NCBI GenBank assembly: GCA_965261055.1
Contig: OZ253440.1
Span: forward strand, 1,426,001-1,490,000
Source: G965261055 sp965261055 [NCBI: Fibrobacteria bacterium]
GTDB lineage: Bacteria; Fibrobacterota; Fibrobacteria; UBA11236
DNA: 64,000 nucleotides
Reading direction: 5' to 3'
A program made the translations under genes and the position numbers. Shown one piece after another: positions 1-7,914 of the stretch. The stretch's first letter is position 1. Every line of letters begins with the position of its first letter. The notes under the pieces were generated by a model, which worked only from the letters and a program-made list of their open reading frames with translations, was not told the origin of the DNA and did not search any database.

Positions 1-399
1 TTCCGTATATTTGCGAACTTTTTTGACATCCCATTTTAACATTGTTTTCAGAATACTAAGGGGATTTAAAGAAGGGTCGTTACAACGGTTGTTAGAAACA
101 GTAACTTGTTCATTTTGCTTAGAGTATTTCCAGAAAATACATTCCTTAAGAACTAACTCTACACTGGGAGTTTTTAATTGGAAGTCACCTCCTTCTACAT
201 AGATAGAACCCTCGTAAATATTTGTTGATCTCAATAAAGAATGAAAAGAATGAACTTTGAATTGAGCATGAATAGATTCAGCTTTCAAATAATATTTTTT
301 AACAGCATCAACAAGAGCATCTCCTGAAATAGCTTTAGGATTACTGAAGGAAGAAAAAATTAAGGTTAAAATTAAAATAATAATGTTGCTGTATCGCAT
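1..399 (-). CDS. LolA-like outer-membrane lipoprotein carrier (partial, 3' end outside window)
   Basis: The first 133 codons of a minus-strand gene that runs off the window start. It opens with a signal peptide (MRYSNIIILILTLIFSSFSN), followed by a short helix with the pattern DALVDAVKKYYLKAESIHA and a strand pair reading YEGSIYVEGGDFQLKTP. This order (helix, then a 'G-x-hydrophobic-x-x-x-G-x-F-x-hydrophobic' beta pair, then a W-x-Y segment, here FWKYSK) is that of LolA-type periplasmic carriers, which move lipoproteins from the inner to the outer membrane. An AGGA ribosome-binding sequence precedes the ATG. The gene starts inside the last codons of the decayed glycosidase gene upstream, so the two were probably co-transcribed. 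Two cysteines in the visible part are not usual for LolA. The assignment rests on the N-terminal half only. Confidence 0.6.
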   Translation of the reverse strand, partial: MRYSNIIILILTLIFSSFSNPKAISGDALVDAVKKYYLKAESIHAQFKVHSFHSLLRSTNIYEGSIYVEGGDFQLKTPSVELVLKECIFWKYSKQNEQVTVSNNRCNDPSLNPLSILKTMLKWDVKKVRKYTE

Positions 400-1329
400 G
401 TTTGTTTTCCTTTTTTTTGAATCCAATTTTTAAAGATCTGTGTTATTGAGTCGCTGTGTAAAATCCAAGTAGGTTCAGATTTTGAATGTTTACCATAGTT
501 AAAATAAATAAATGCTGTCACTCTGTAATCACTACATTCCTTTTTTAGGAAATCTTTTATCCAAACTGCCTTTCTGGGGTCGTTAGCGATACCTATTTCT
601 AAGATAAAAAGAGGTTTTTGGAGTTTATGCATGATTTGAATGAATTTTTTCGAAAATTTCTTCAATTTCTTCGTAATCTTGCTATTGGTGCCATTTGTCG
701 AAATTATCTCCAAAATTATAGTCTTTTAATTCTAAAACATCCACTTTTCTCTTGCTAGGATAATAGACTAAAAATTCAGATTTAGAATTGTTATAAATAA
801 CATTAGGTGAAAATATCCATTTTCTATTATGAGCATCTATTTTTTTACAGATAGTATGAATTTTTTCTCAAACCTTTTTTAAACAAATCTGGTTGTTTTC
901 CTCACGACAACCAATTTCGATTCGTTTCAAATCCGAATTGATAAAAAAGATCTATACCGTCTTTTTTAGCAAATATAAACTATTCTGTATAATAGTGATC
1001 GAATTGACCATTTATAATGTTTTGAAAGTAAATTTTGGTTATAGACTTATTACTCCAAATAGTAAGTTCTTGACTTATAATACTTGTTGCACTATATTAT
1101 TAAAGTTTATAATTTCTTGAGAAAATGAATGTATAAGGGTCTCTAAAAAAATAAAACATGTTGTGGTGAGGCTCCTAAAGTTCTGATTTGTTTTTGCAAA
1201 TTTTGTTTGTATTGTGAAGGTGACGACTGATCAGCAAATTTGGCAAACTCTTCAAGTTAGTTCTCAACTGGAATGCGTAAGAGTTAATACGAGTATGATC
1301 CAAAGTATTTTGTATTGCTTAAATATCAT
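372..1329 (-). pseudogene. Decayed GH26-like glycoside hydrolase gene
   Basis: Reading the minus strand across frames reconstructs a secreted protein of about 320 residues. It begins at an ATG at 1329 with a signal peptide (MIFKQYKILWIILVLTLTHS). It then has a segment INGQFDHYYTE, the segment FGFETNRNW (equivalent to the family's H-E-M-N-G-x-W acid/base region), FSPNVIYNN, VYYPSKRKVDVLELKDYN, and finally KPLFILEIGIANDPRKAVWI with the nucleophile-type Glu, then FIYFNYGK. This order matches GH26 beta-mannanase/endoglucanase-like enzymes. The reading is broken by stops (TGA where a Trp is expected after NWLS; TAGs after YYTE and KWHQ) and by at least three frame changes. Only residues near the C-terminus (372-713) remain as one open frame. 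It cannot make a working enzyme. The exact GH family is an inference from motif order. Confidence 0.75.
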
Positions 1330-1403
1330 CTTTTTATGATATCAATTTCTTTTGTTATAGATAGAGGTATTTTTTTTTGTTAGTTTGTAGACGATAAAAA
1401 ACG

Positions 1404-2201
1404 ATGGAAACGCTTTATTACACTGTTGCTTTACTTAATATTGCCTTATATGGTAGAGCTTTTTTATTGCATAGTGATGTATTTTTTAAGGTGCAAAAAC
1501 CTTCCTTTGAGCATTATACTTATTATACTTTAGGGGTTGTTACTCATGTGTTATTGTTGTTTTTACTAGCCTTTATAAATAATCGTTGTCCGTTAGCCAA
1601 CTCTGGGGAAGCTCTCCTTTTCTTTTCTTTTTTGTTTTCTATTACTTATATGATTCCTTATTTTTTATTTCAAAGAAAAGAATTAGCTGTATTCTTTTTT
1701 TTACCAATCTTAATGCCATCTATTATTAGTTTAATTTTAATAGAACCAGTCTCAACAACACCTGCATTTTATGATAGTTATTTTTCTTTTCATATCATAG
1801 TTAGTTTAACGGCTTATTGCTGTTTGACTGTTTCTAGTTTATTTTCTTTGATGTATTTATGGTTTTTAAAAAAATTGAAAAACCGTGATTTTGGACTTAC
1901 TTTTCAAAGGTTTCCATCTTTAAATGAACAAGAACTATTTTCAGTCATTTGGCTTGTTTTAGGAGTTATTTTAATGTTTGTTGCTTCTTTTGTTGGTCGA
2001 TTGTGGATAATGGCTTATTCAAGTCAATTAAAATTTGATAATGTGATCTTAGTTGTTCTATCTCTTCTACTTGCTTTTACTGTTCTTATTATTTTGAAAA
2101 CAATGAATGTAGTCAGTTTGGTTTGGTTCCATCGTTTTAACATTTTTTTGCTATTTAGTCTGATATTAATTCAAACTGTGGGGATACATGGCTTTAAGTA
2201 A
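1404..2201 (+). CDS. HemX/CcsA-like integral membrane protein
   Basis: A 265-residue protein with about eight hydrophobic segments spread over its whole length and very few charged loops. The segment around residues 127-215 (HIIVSLTAYCCLTVSSLFSL, then FPSLNEQELF and a GLW-like GRLWIMAY) resembles the HemX/CcsA/ResC cytochrome-c-assembly family. The classical tryptophan-rich WWD haem-handling motif is not visible, so HemX (often found directly before hemA) fits better than a true haem-delivery CcsA. It overlaps hemA by 14 nt and is the first gene of a hemX-hemA-hemE run, which implies a role tied to haem synthesis. HemX in other bacteria has been linked to the level of glutamyl-tRNA reductase. 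No strong ribosome-binding site precedes the ATG. Confidence 0.7.
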   Translation: METLYYTVALLNIALYGRAFLLHSDVFFKVQKPSFEHYTYYTLGVVTHVLLLFLLAFINNRCPLANSGEALLFFSFLFSITYMIPYFLFQRKELAVFFFLPILMPSIISLILIEPVSTTPAFYDSYFSFHIIVSLTAYCCLTVSSLFSLMYLWFLKKLKNRDFGLTFQRFPSLNEQELFSVIWLVLGVILMFVASFVGRLWIMAYSSQLKFDNVILVVLSLLLAFTVLIILKTMNVVSLVWFHRFNIFLLFSLILIQTVGIHGFK

Positions 2202-3480
2202 AGAGACTCAGTTTGAATTTGTTGTTTTTGGAATTAATCATAGGACAGCATCAATTGATTTAAGGGATCAAGTCTATTTTAATTTAAGTGAAATTAAAGA
2301 GCAGTCTAAATTATGGGTAGAAAAGTTTTCTTGTAAAGAAATCTTAATTATGTCTACATGTAATCGTACAGAGATTTATGTAAATATTTCTCGAGAAAAA
2401 TATCACAAAATATCCGAAGCTTGGAGACAATACAAAGAAGTGTCGAAAGAAGTTTTTTATGAACATTTATACACTCATAAAAATAGCGGAGCTATACAAC
2501 ACTTATTTAAAGTTTGTGGAGCTTTGGACAGCATGATCTTAGGAGAGAACCAAATTCTAGGTCAGGTTAAACAAGCATATGAACAAGCTAAGAATAATAA
2601 GTCTGTTCAAAGTTCTTTTAACCAAATTTTTCAAACATCTTTTTTTGTAGGTAAAAAGATCCGTTCTGAAACAGAACTTGGGCGTGGTGCTTTAAGTATT
2701 GCATCAGCTTCAGTTGAACTTATTAAAAAGATAGGCGGTGATAAAATTTTTAAAAAGAAAATTGCAATTGTCGGTGTTGGGGAAATGTCTAATATTATTT
2801 GTAATAGTTTAAAGAGGGATAATTGTGAATCTTTTGATTTTTATAACCGTACAATTGAAAAAGCTAAATCATTTTCAAAACCTTTTTCAGGTAATGTTTT
2901 TAGTCTTCAAGATTTACATAAAAAAATCAATGAATATGATATTATTATTTCTGCGACGACATCTCCCAATTTTATTTTAACTAAGAAAGATTTAAAAAAA
3001 CATTTGTCTAAAAAAAACCTTTTGGTTTTGATTGATATAGCAGCTCCTAGAGATATTGATTCTTCTTGTAGTGACATTTCTAATGTATTACTATTTTCTA
3101 TTGATGACTTGAAACAAATTATTGTTGAGAATCAAAGCTCTAGAAAAAAGGAAGCTATTAAAGCAATTTCCCTTTTGGAGAAAGAAGCAGAAAAATTATA
3201 TGAAGATTTGCAGTTTTTGCCTATTAATAGTTTTGTTCAAGATTTAAAAAAGGAATTTGATGATTCTATAAAAAGTACTTTGTTACAATTGCAAAAAAAA
3301 TATTCTCAAAAAGAGTTTTTGGTTTTAGAAAAAAAAATACATGCTTTAAATGGGAAGATAAAGCATAAAAGTATTCTAGATATTAAAAAGAATTATTTGA
3401 ATTTATCGAATCAAAATTTCAAAGAAATAATTAGTCATTATAAACAAGATTTATCTAAATATTTAAAAGAAATACAATGA
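2188..3480 (+). CDS. hemA: Glutamyl-tRNA reductase
   Basis: Catalyses the NADPH-dependent reduction of glutamyl-tRNA(Glu) to glutamate-1-semialdehyde, the first step of the C5 route to tetrapyrroles, in the cytoplasm. The 430-residue length is normal. The N-terminal catalytic domain shows GINHRTASIDLR and STCNRTEIY with the nucleophilic Cys near residue 58, and MILGENQILGQVK near 117-129. A Rossmann segment (IAIVGVGEMS) follows near 192, and the C-terminal part is the helical dimerisation domain. It overlaps hemX upstream by 14 nt, and its TGA stop overlaps the hemE ATG (ATGA), so all three are probably translated from one message. The C5 enzyme means the organism does not rely on a glycine-dependent ALA synthase. 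Confidence 0.97.
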   Translation: MALSKETQFEFVVFGINHRTASIDLRDQVYFNLSEIKEQSKLWVEKFSCKEILIMSTCNRTEIYVNISREKYHKISEAWRQYKEVSKEVFYEHLYTHKNSGAIQHLFKVCGALDSMILGENQILGQVKQAYEQAKNNKSVQSSFNQIFQTSFFVGKKIRSETELGRGALSIASASVELIKKIGGDKIFKKKIAIVGVGEMSNIICNSLKRDNCESFDFYNRTIEKAKSFSKPFSGNVFSLQDLHKKINEYDIIISATTSPNFILTKKDLKKHLSKKNLLVLIDIAAPRDIDSSCSDISNVLLFSIDDLKQIIVENQSSRKKEAIKAISLLEKEAEKLYEDLQFLPINSFVQDLKKEFDDSIKSTLLQLQKKYSQKEFLVLEKKIHALNGKIKHKSILDIKKNYLNLSNQNFKEIISHYKQDLSKYLKEIQ

Positions 3481-4529
3481 ATAAAGTAATGGAAAATGCA
3501 ATTTTAGAGTCTCCATTTTTGAAGGCTTGTTTGGGAGAAAAAACAGATTATACTCCAGTTTGGTTTATGAGACAAGCTGGCCGTTATATGGATTGCTATT
3601 TAAAGGATAAAGCAAAGTTTAAAAGTTTTTTGGAGTTTTGTAAGCACCCAGAAACTTTAGCTAAAGTAACAATTGAAGCACAGCAAGTTTTGAATGTAGA
3701 TGCGGCTATTTTGTTTTCAGATTTACCATTGTTGCTTGAGGCAATGGGACTTAAACTGAGCTACTCGGAAGGTCCGTTGATTGAAATCCCTATTCGATCT
3801 CCGAAGGATATTGAAAAATTACAACCTCAAAAATCAGAAGAAATGTTATTTGTTGCAGATACAATACGCCTTATCAATCAAAATGGATCTGCGGGCATTC
3901 CATTGATTGGTTTTTCTGGGGCTCCGTTTACATTAGCATCTTATGCTATAGAGGGGAAAGGTTCTAAAAATTATTACCATCTTAAACATTTTATGATGCA
4001 TGAGCCTAAGGCTTGGCATGCCCTTATGGAAAAAATGATGGAATCTATAATTTATTATTTACAAATGCAAATTGATGCGGGTGTGCATTGTGTTCAGCTT
4101 TTTGATAGTTGGGTTGGATGTCTGTCTCCTCATCATTATGAGACCTTTGCTTTACCTTACACCAAAGGTATTATATCGTCTTTAAAAGGTCAAGTTCCTA
4201 TTATTTATTTTGGAACAGGTGCCGGGTCATTTATGAATTTAATGAGTTCTACTGAAGCTGATGTGATTGGTTTTGATTGGCAAACGCCTTTGTTTCCTCT
4301 TTGGGATGATTTAAAGTTGAAAGCAGTTCAAGGTAATTTGGATCCCCTCTCTTTATGTGGTCCTATAGATTTTCTTAAAAAAGAAGTTGATTTAATTTTG
4401 AATCAGGTTAAAGATAAGTCAGGATACATTTTTAATTTAGGACATGGAATAATACCTCAAACTCCTGTCGAAAATGTGGTAGAAATAACCAGTTATATTC
4501 ATGAACAGTCTAAGAAATTTAGAATATAG
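3477..4529 (+). CDS. hemE: Uroporphyrinogen III decarboxylase
   Basis: Removes four acetate carboxyls from uroporphyrinogen III to give coproporphyrinogen III in haem synthesis. At 350 residues it has the usual length. Signature segments are PVWFMRQAGRYM near residue 28 (substrate-binding arginines), ILFSDLPLLLEAMGL, the FDSW segment in the middle of the barrel and GHGIIPQTPVENV near the C-terminus. The ATG at 3477 overlaps the hemA stop; a second in-frame ATG lies at 3489 and could also serve. hemB, hemC and hemD are not next to it in this window. It is the last intact gene before a 2.6-kb stretch of decayed sequence. Confidence 0.97.
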   Translation: MNKVMENAILESPFLKACLGEKTDYTPVWFMRQAGRYMDCYLKDKAKFKSFLEFCKHPETLAKVTIEAQQVLNVDAAILFSDLPLLLEAMGLKLSYSEGPLIEIPIRSPKDIEKLQPQKSEEMLFVADTIRLINQNGSAGIPLIGFSGAPFTLASYAIEGKGSKNYYHLKHFMMHEPKAWHALMEKMMESIIYYLQMQIDAGVHCVQLFDSWVGCLSPHHYETFALPYTKGIISSLKGQVPIIYFGTGAGSFMNLMSSTEADVIGFDWQTPLFPLWDDLKLKAVQGNLDPLSLCGPIDFLKKEVDLILNQVKDKSGYIFNLGHGIIPQTPVENVVEITSYIHEQSKKFRI

Positions 4530-4686
4530 TTAGGTGATATATTTTCAATATTATTTTTGAATAAAGAATGAGTAAAAAATATGCTATGATATGTAGTTTT
4601 TAACTGATAAATAAAAATTTTTTGGATTTATGTACTTACTGCCACAATTAAAAAGTTTTCATCCTATACAATAAGCACGATTATTT

Positions 4687-5070
4687 AATTTTTACTTATC
4701 TACTTTAACAGTCGTAGCGACAGTATCATCTTTGAGTGAAATAAGCAGTATCAGTGAGTACAGTAACAATCAAGAGTAATGATAGCAGATGGATCTCGTA
4801 CAGCGGAAGTAGCAGTAACAGTCAGTATAAGTGGTATGATTGTTAATCCTTTTTATATCAATTTATCAGTAGGAGATAAATTGCTAATAACAGTGACAGT
4901 ATCACCATATGATACGACAGACAAAACAGTGACATGGTTAAGTAATATTGACGCAATAGCCAGTATCTGATGCTGGTGAAATAACAGTAGTATCACTGGG
5001 TCAAGAACAATCAGGTAACGGCAACAGATAGAGTGCACACAGCAAAAGTAGAAGTATTAATATTCAATAA
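4687..5070 (+). pseudogene. Remnant of Big2 (bacterial Ig-like) repeat protein
   Basis: An open segment (about 4779-4970) reads like a Big2 Ig-like repeat: an AEVAVTVSISGMIV start, LSVGDKLLITVTVSPYDT, then KTVTWLSNIDAIASI. The next strand, DAGEITVVSLG, continues in another frame. Just before it, the end of a preceding repeat can be read as STVTIKSNDS in a third frame. There is no start codon with a signal peptide and several frame changes, so this is a fragment. It may belong to the same former gene as the next remnant, or be a separate copy. The same repeat family is intact in the lipoprotein at 54753-56888. Confidence 0.65.
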
Positions 5071-5093
5071 TTAAATTAGTTCAGTGTGCGAAG

Positions 5094-6900
5094 ACATGAA
5101 AATATCTTACTGATGGCTCTTGTTGTCTTCAACTGTGGAGATGTTGTTCCTCCAGTGGTATCATCTGTTTCAGTTGATTTTATAGAAATGACTCCCCAAA
5201 TGTGGTTACAATTCAACAATGGGCAAGTACAACGTTAACAGCAACGGTGACTGTTACGGGAAGTGCAGATACTACAGTTGACTGGTATTCTTCTGATACA
5301 AGTATAGCAACGATTGATAGTACTGGAGTTGTACTTGGGATAGCAGTTGGTTCTGTAAAAATTAAAGATACATCGACAGTTACAGACACAATTTTTTCTG
5401 AATCTAAGATTATAGTAGAACCATTGCCATCAATGACAAACGTTCGAGTTGTTTCAGGTAGTGTATTGCTTTCTGTTAATGGAACGACACAGTTGCAATC
5501 TATTGTTGAAGTTATTTCGAGAGCATCAGAAAGCGTAGAATGGTCAACGAATGCTTTGACGAGTGTTTTAAAGTTAGTGCTACAGGTTTAGTGATAGGTG
5601 TTGGATCAGAATCAGGAATGATTACAGTGACATCTACAGTTGATGTGACTAAATCGGGTATTATAACAATTATAGTTTCTTCAGATAATACTACTAGCAG
5701 TAACATTAGTGAGAATAGATACATCCTCAGCTACTAATGTTGCAGTAGGAGGAAGATTAATTTTAACAGCAACAATTAACAGAAGAGAAAGGAGCATCTA
5801 TGTTATTAATTTGGAGCTCTTCAGATGAATCTATAGCGACTGTTAATAATGTAGAGATTGTTACAGGTAGATTAGTGAGTGGTAACGATTAAGTAAACCT
5901 CTATTATAACACCAAGAGAATTAGATAGTATTGCTATTAAAGTGAACAAATCCCGTAGCAGTGAAGTTTATCAGTTAGCTCAATCAGGCAACGTAATAAG
6001 TGGTTCTCCTCAGGAGTTAGTATAATTGGTAGCACCGCTCATAACAACAGGTTTAGTGATTTATACGTCAACAGATAGCACGAAAGCTTCAGTAGATGGA
6101 AGTGGCTTGGTCATTTTTTATCTTAGGGTATGGTAGAAATCTAGGTAGCAGTAGGTGGATTTAGTGTCAATGTATCAGTCACTGTTTTAAGTTAACTTTT
6201 TCCATCTGTAAGTCTCAGGTTATTAGAACCATTAGATTCATTGAATCCTGTTGAGATCGGTAAAAAATAAGCATTAGATATTCAGTAGATACATTAGATG
6301 AAGCAATAAACTCAGTAATATTGACATCAAGTGATAGATCGGTAGCCGACAGTAGAGGAGACAATAAATGTGATGACTTCAGTTTATGATACTACGCAAT
6401 CTTTAGAATTTTTAGTTACAATATTAAAAAACATTTCAACAGAGACTACTATTACTTATACAATAATCAATTTTGATTTAGTTCTAAACACCAATTATGA
6501 TACAGCCGCAAAACAAGAAGTAGCGATCTCTGATGGTGATAAAACAACGAATGTTAGTGGTAATGAAAGGTTTCAAGTACATCTTAGTAATTGACTAGTG
6601 TCTACATAGCTTTTCTAAGACTTATAGGAATGGTATTTATAACTATTATGGTCGTGATGAAGGATATGCTATTTCTGTTATAAATGGGAATACTGTAAAG
6701 TTTATGAAGGATAATATTGTTGCTGAAATAGTGACAATTTTAAATGCTACAAAGGATATTACAGTAGTGACTCTTAGTCTATTAACTACTTTTAATCAAG
6801 TGGTAATCACTTTTTTTAAGTTTCTTTGATTGCTTCTGTGATTGCTTTTTATGAAATAGAAATTTTGGGAGTTGAAGTTACTGAATAGTTTTTAATCATA
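5094..6900 (+). pseudogene. Decayed Big2-repeat lipoprotein gene
   Basis: The 5' end can be read, with a frame change, as a short lipoprotein leader (ILLMALVVFNCGDVVPP), comparable to the FFSCGETGP leader of the intact paralogue at 54753. It is followed by at least three Big2-type repeats in shifting frames: TTVDWYSSDTSIATIDSTG near 5273-5330, a segment near 5390-5740 with ESVEWSTN and SGMITVTST, and LLIWSSSDESIATVNN near 5800-5850. Near 6370-6594 an open stretch of 74 codons looks like a non-repeat C-terminal domain. In-frame stops and frameshifts occur every 100-300 nt, so no product of useful length can be made. Its boundaries, especially the 3' end, are approximate. Confidence 0.65.
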
Positions 6901-7189
6901 GAAAATGATAAATAGTCATCTTATAACAGAGATGCCTTTATTATTTTAAAACTCTTTAAAAATAAGTCTATTCAATTGTCATCAATCACCTCTGTAGTCA
7001 ATGTTGTCAATTTTAACCAAATTCTTTCAAAGATTTGACTGATGATTTGTAACAGATTTTAATTACCAATAACTGATAGAGTGGAATGAATTCATAGTGT
7101 GTTTTAGCCTTAGAATAAAAGCATTGAAGTCTTAAACATAGAGGGAGGATGAAGGGGTGTCTTTTAAAGACAAATGAAATTGAATTCGT

Positions 7190-7798
7190 TTATCTAGAAT
7201 AGTATTCAACAATAAGTTGTTCGTTAACTGGAACGGGTACAAGCTCTCTTTCTGGAATTTGATTTAGTGTTCCACTCATTTGAACTTTATTCACAGAGTA
7301 ATATTTTGGAATAGGTTGATCTTGAGATTCAGTTAAAGACGCTAAAATTTGAGGGTGATTTTTTGATTTTTCTGTAACTGCGATTTCAGCACCAACTTTA
7401 ATATTATGACTTGGTGTAAAGATTCGAACATTATTAATCATGAAATGACCATGTGTCACATATTGACGAGCAGCATAAATTGTTTTAGCAAAACCTAAGC
7501 GAAAAACAGCAACATCAGCACGCATTTCAATTAGTCCTAATAGAACACTGCCTGTACTTTTATGAGAGTGAGTTGTTTTTTTAAAATAAGCCTTGAGTTG
7601 TTTTTCAGAAATATTATAAGTGAATTTTAGTCTTTGTTTTTCCAAAAGTTGTGTTTTGTAAACAGAAGGATTTTTTTTGCGTTCAGAACCGTGTTGTCCC
7701 GGTAATGATGGACGCTTTTCCATGATACGACTCGCCTTAGGAGTGATAGGCATATTCATAGCTCGCGATATACGAACTTTTGGTCTACTTTTTTGCAT
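7190..7798 (-). CDS. rpsD: Small ribosomal subunit protein S4 (uS4)
   Basis: A primary 16S rRNA-binding protein that nucleates assembly of the 30S body. The 202-residue product from the ATG at 7798 shows the N-terminal region with MEKRPSLPGQHGSERKK, the LRxYF-like KQLKAYF segment and the S4 RNA-binding domain (ARQYVTHGHFMINNVRI). I chose the ATG at 7798 because AAAGG lies just upstream and the family starts close to it; an upstream in-frame ATG at 7825 would add nine residues with no match. The gene stands alone: it is not beside rpsM, rpsK or rpoA, where it sits in many bacteria. The cysteine zinc motif found in some S4 N-termini is absent. Confidence 0.95.
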   Translation of the reverse strand: MQKSRPKVRISRAMNMPITPKASRIMEKRPSLPGQHGSERKKNPSVYKTQLLEKQRLKFTYNISEKQLKAYFKKTTHSHKSTGSVLLGLIEMRADVAVFRLGFAKTIYAARQYVTHGHFMINNVRIFTPSHNIKVGAEIAVTEKSKNHPQILASLTESQDQPIPKYYSVNKVQMSGTLNQIPERELVPVPVNEQLIVEYYSR

Positions 7799-7914
7799 AA
7801 GGAACCTTTTAAGTAAATTAAGCACAGAAAGGTAAAATTTTTACTGAATATTTACAAGGATAAAATACGGGTGTTTATAAATTTTATAAAGAGGGAGGAT
7901 TCTTTGGTAAGTGA

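Noticed and set aside
11-202. Plus-strand open frame of 63 codons
   Set aside because: It is antisense to the lolA-like gene, whose signal peptide and domain pattern are convincing.
893-1120. Plus-strand open frame of 75 codons
   Set aside because: It lies opposite the GH26-like remnant and has no RBS or recognisable content.
372-1329. Reading TGA as tryptophan (alternative code) to rescue the glycosidase gene
   Set aside because: hemA and other intact genes end in TGA, prfB with its TGA-dependent frameshift is present, and the relic also contains TAG stops and frame changes.
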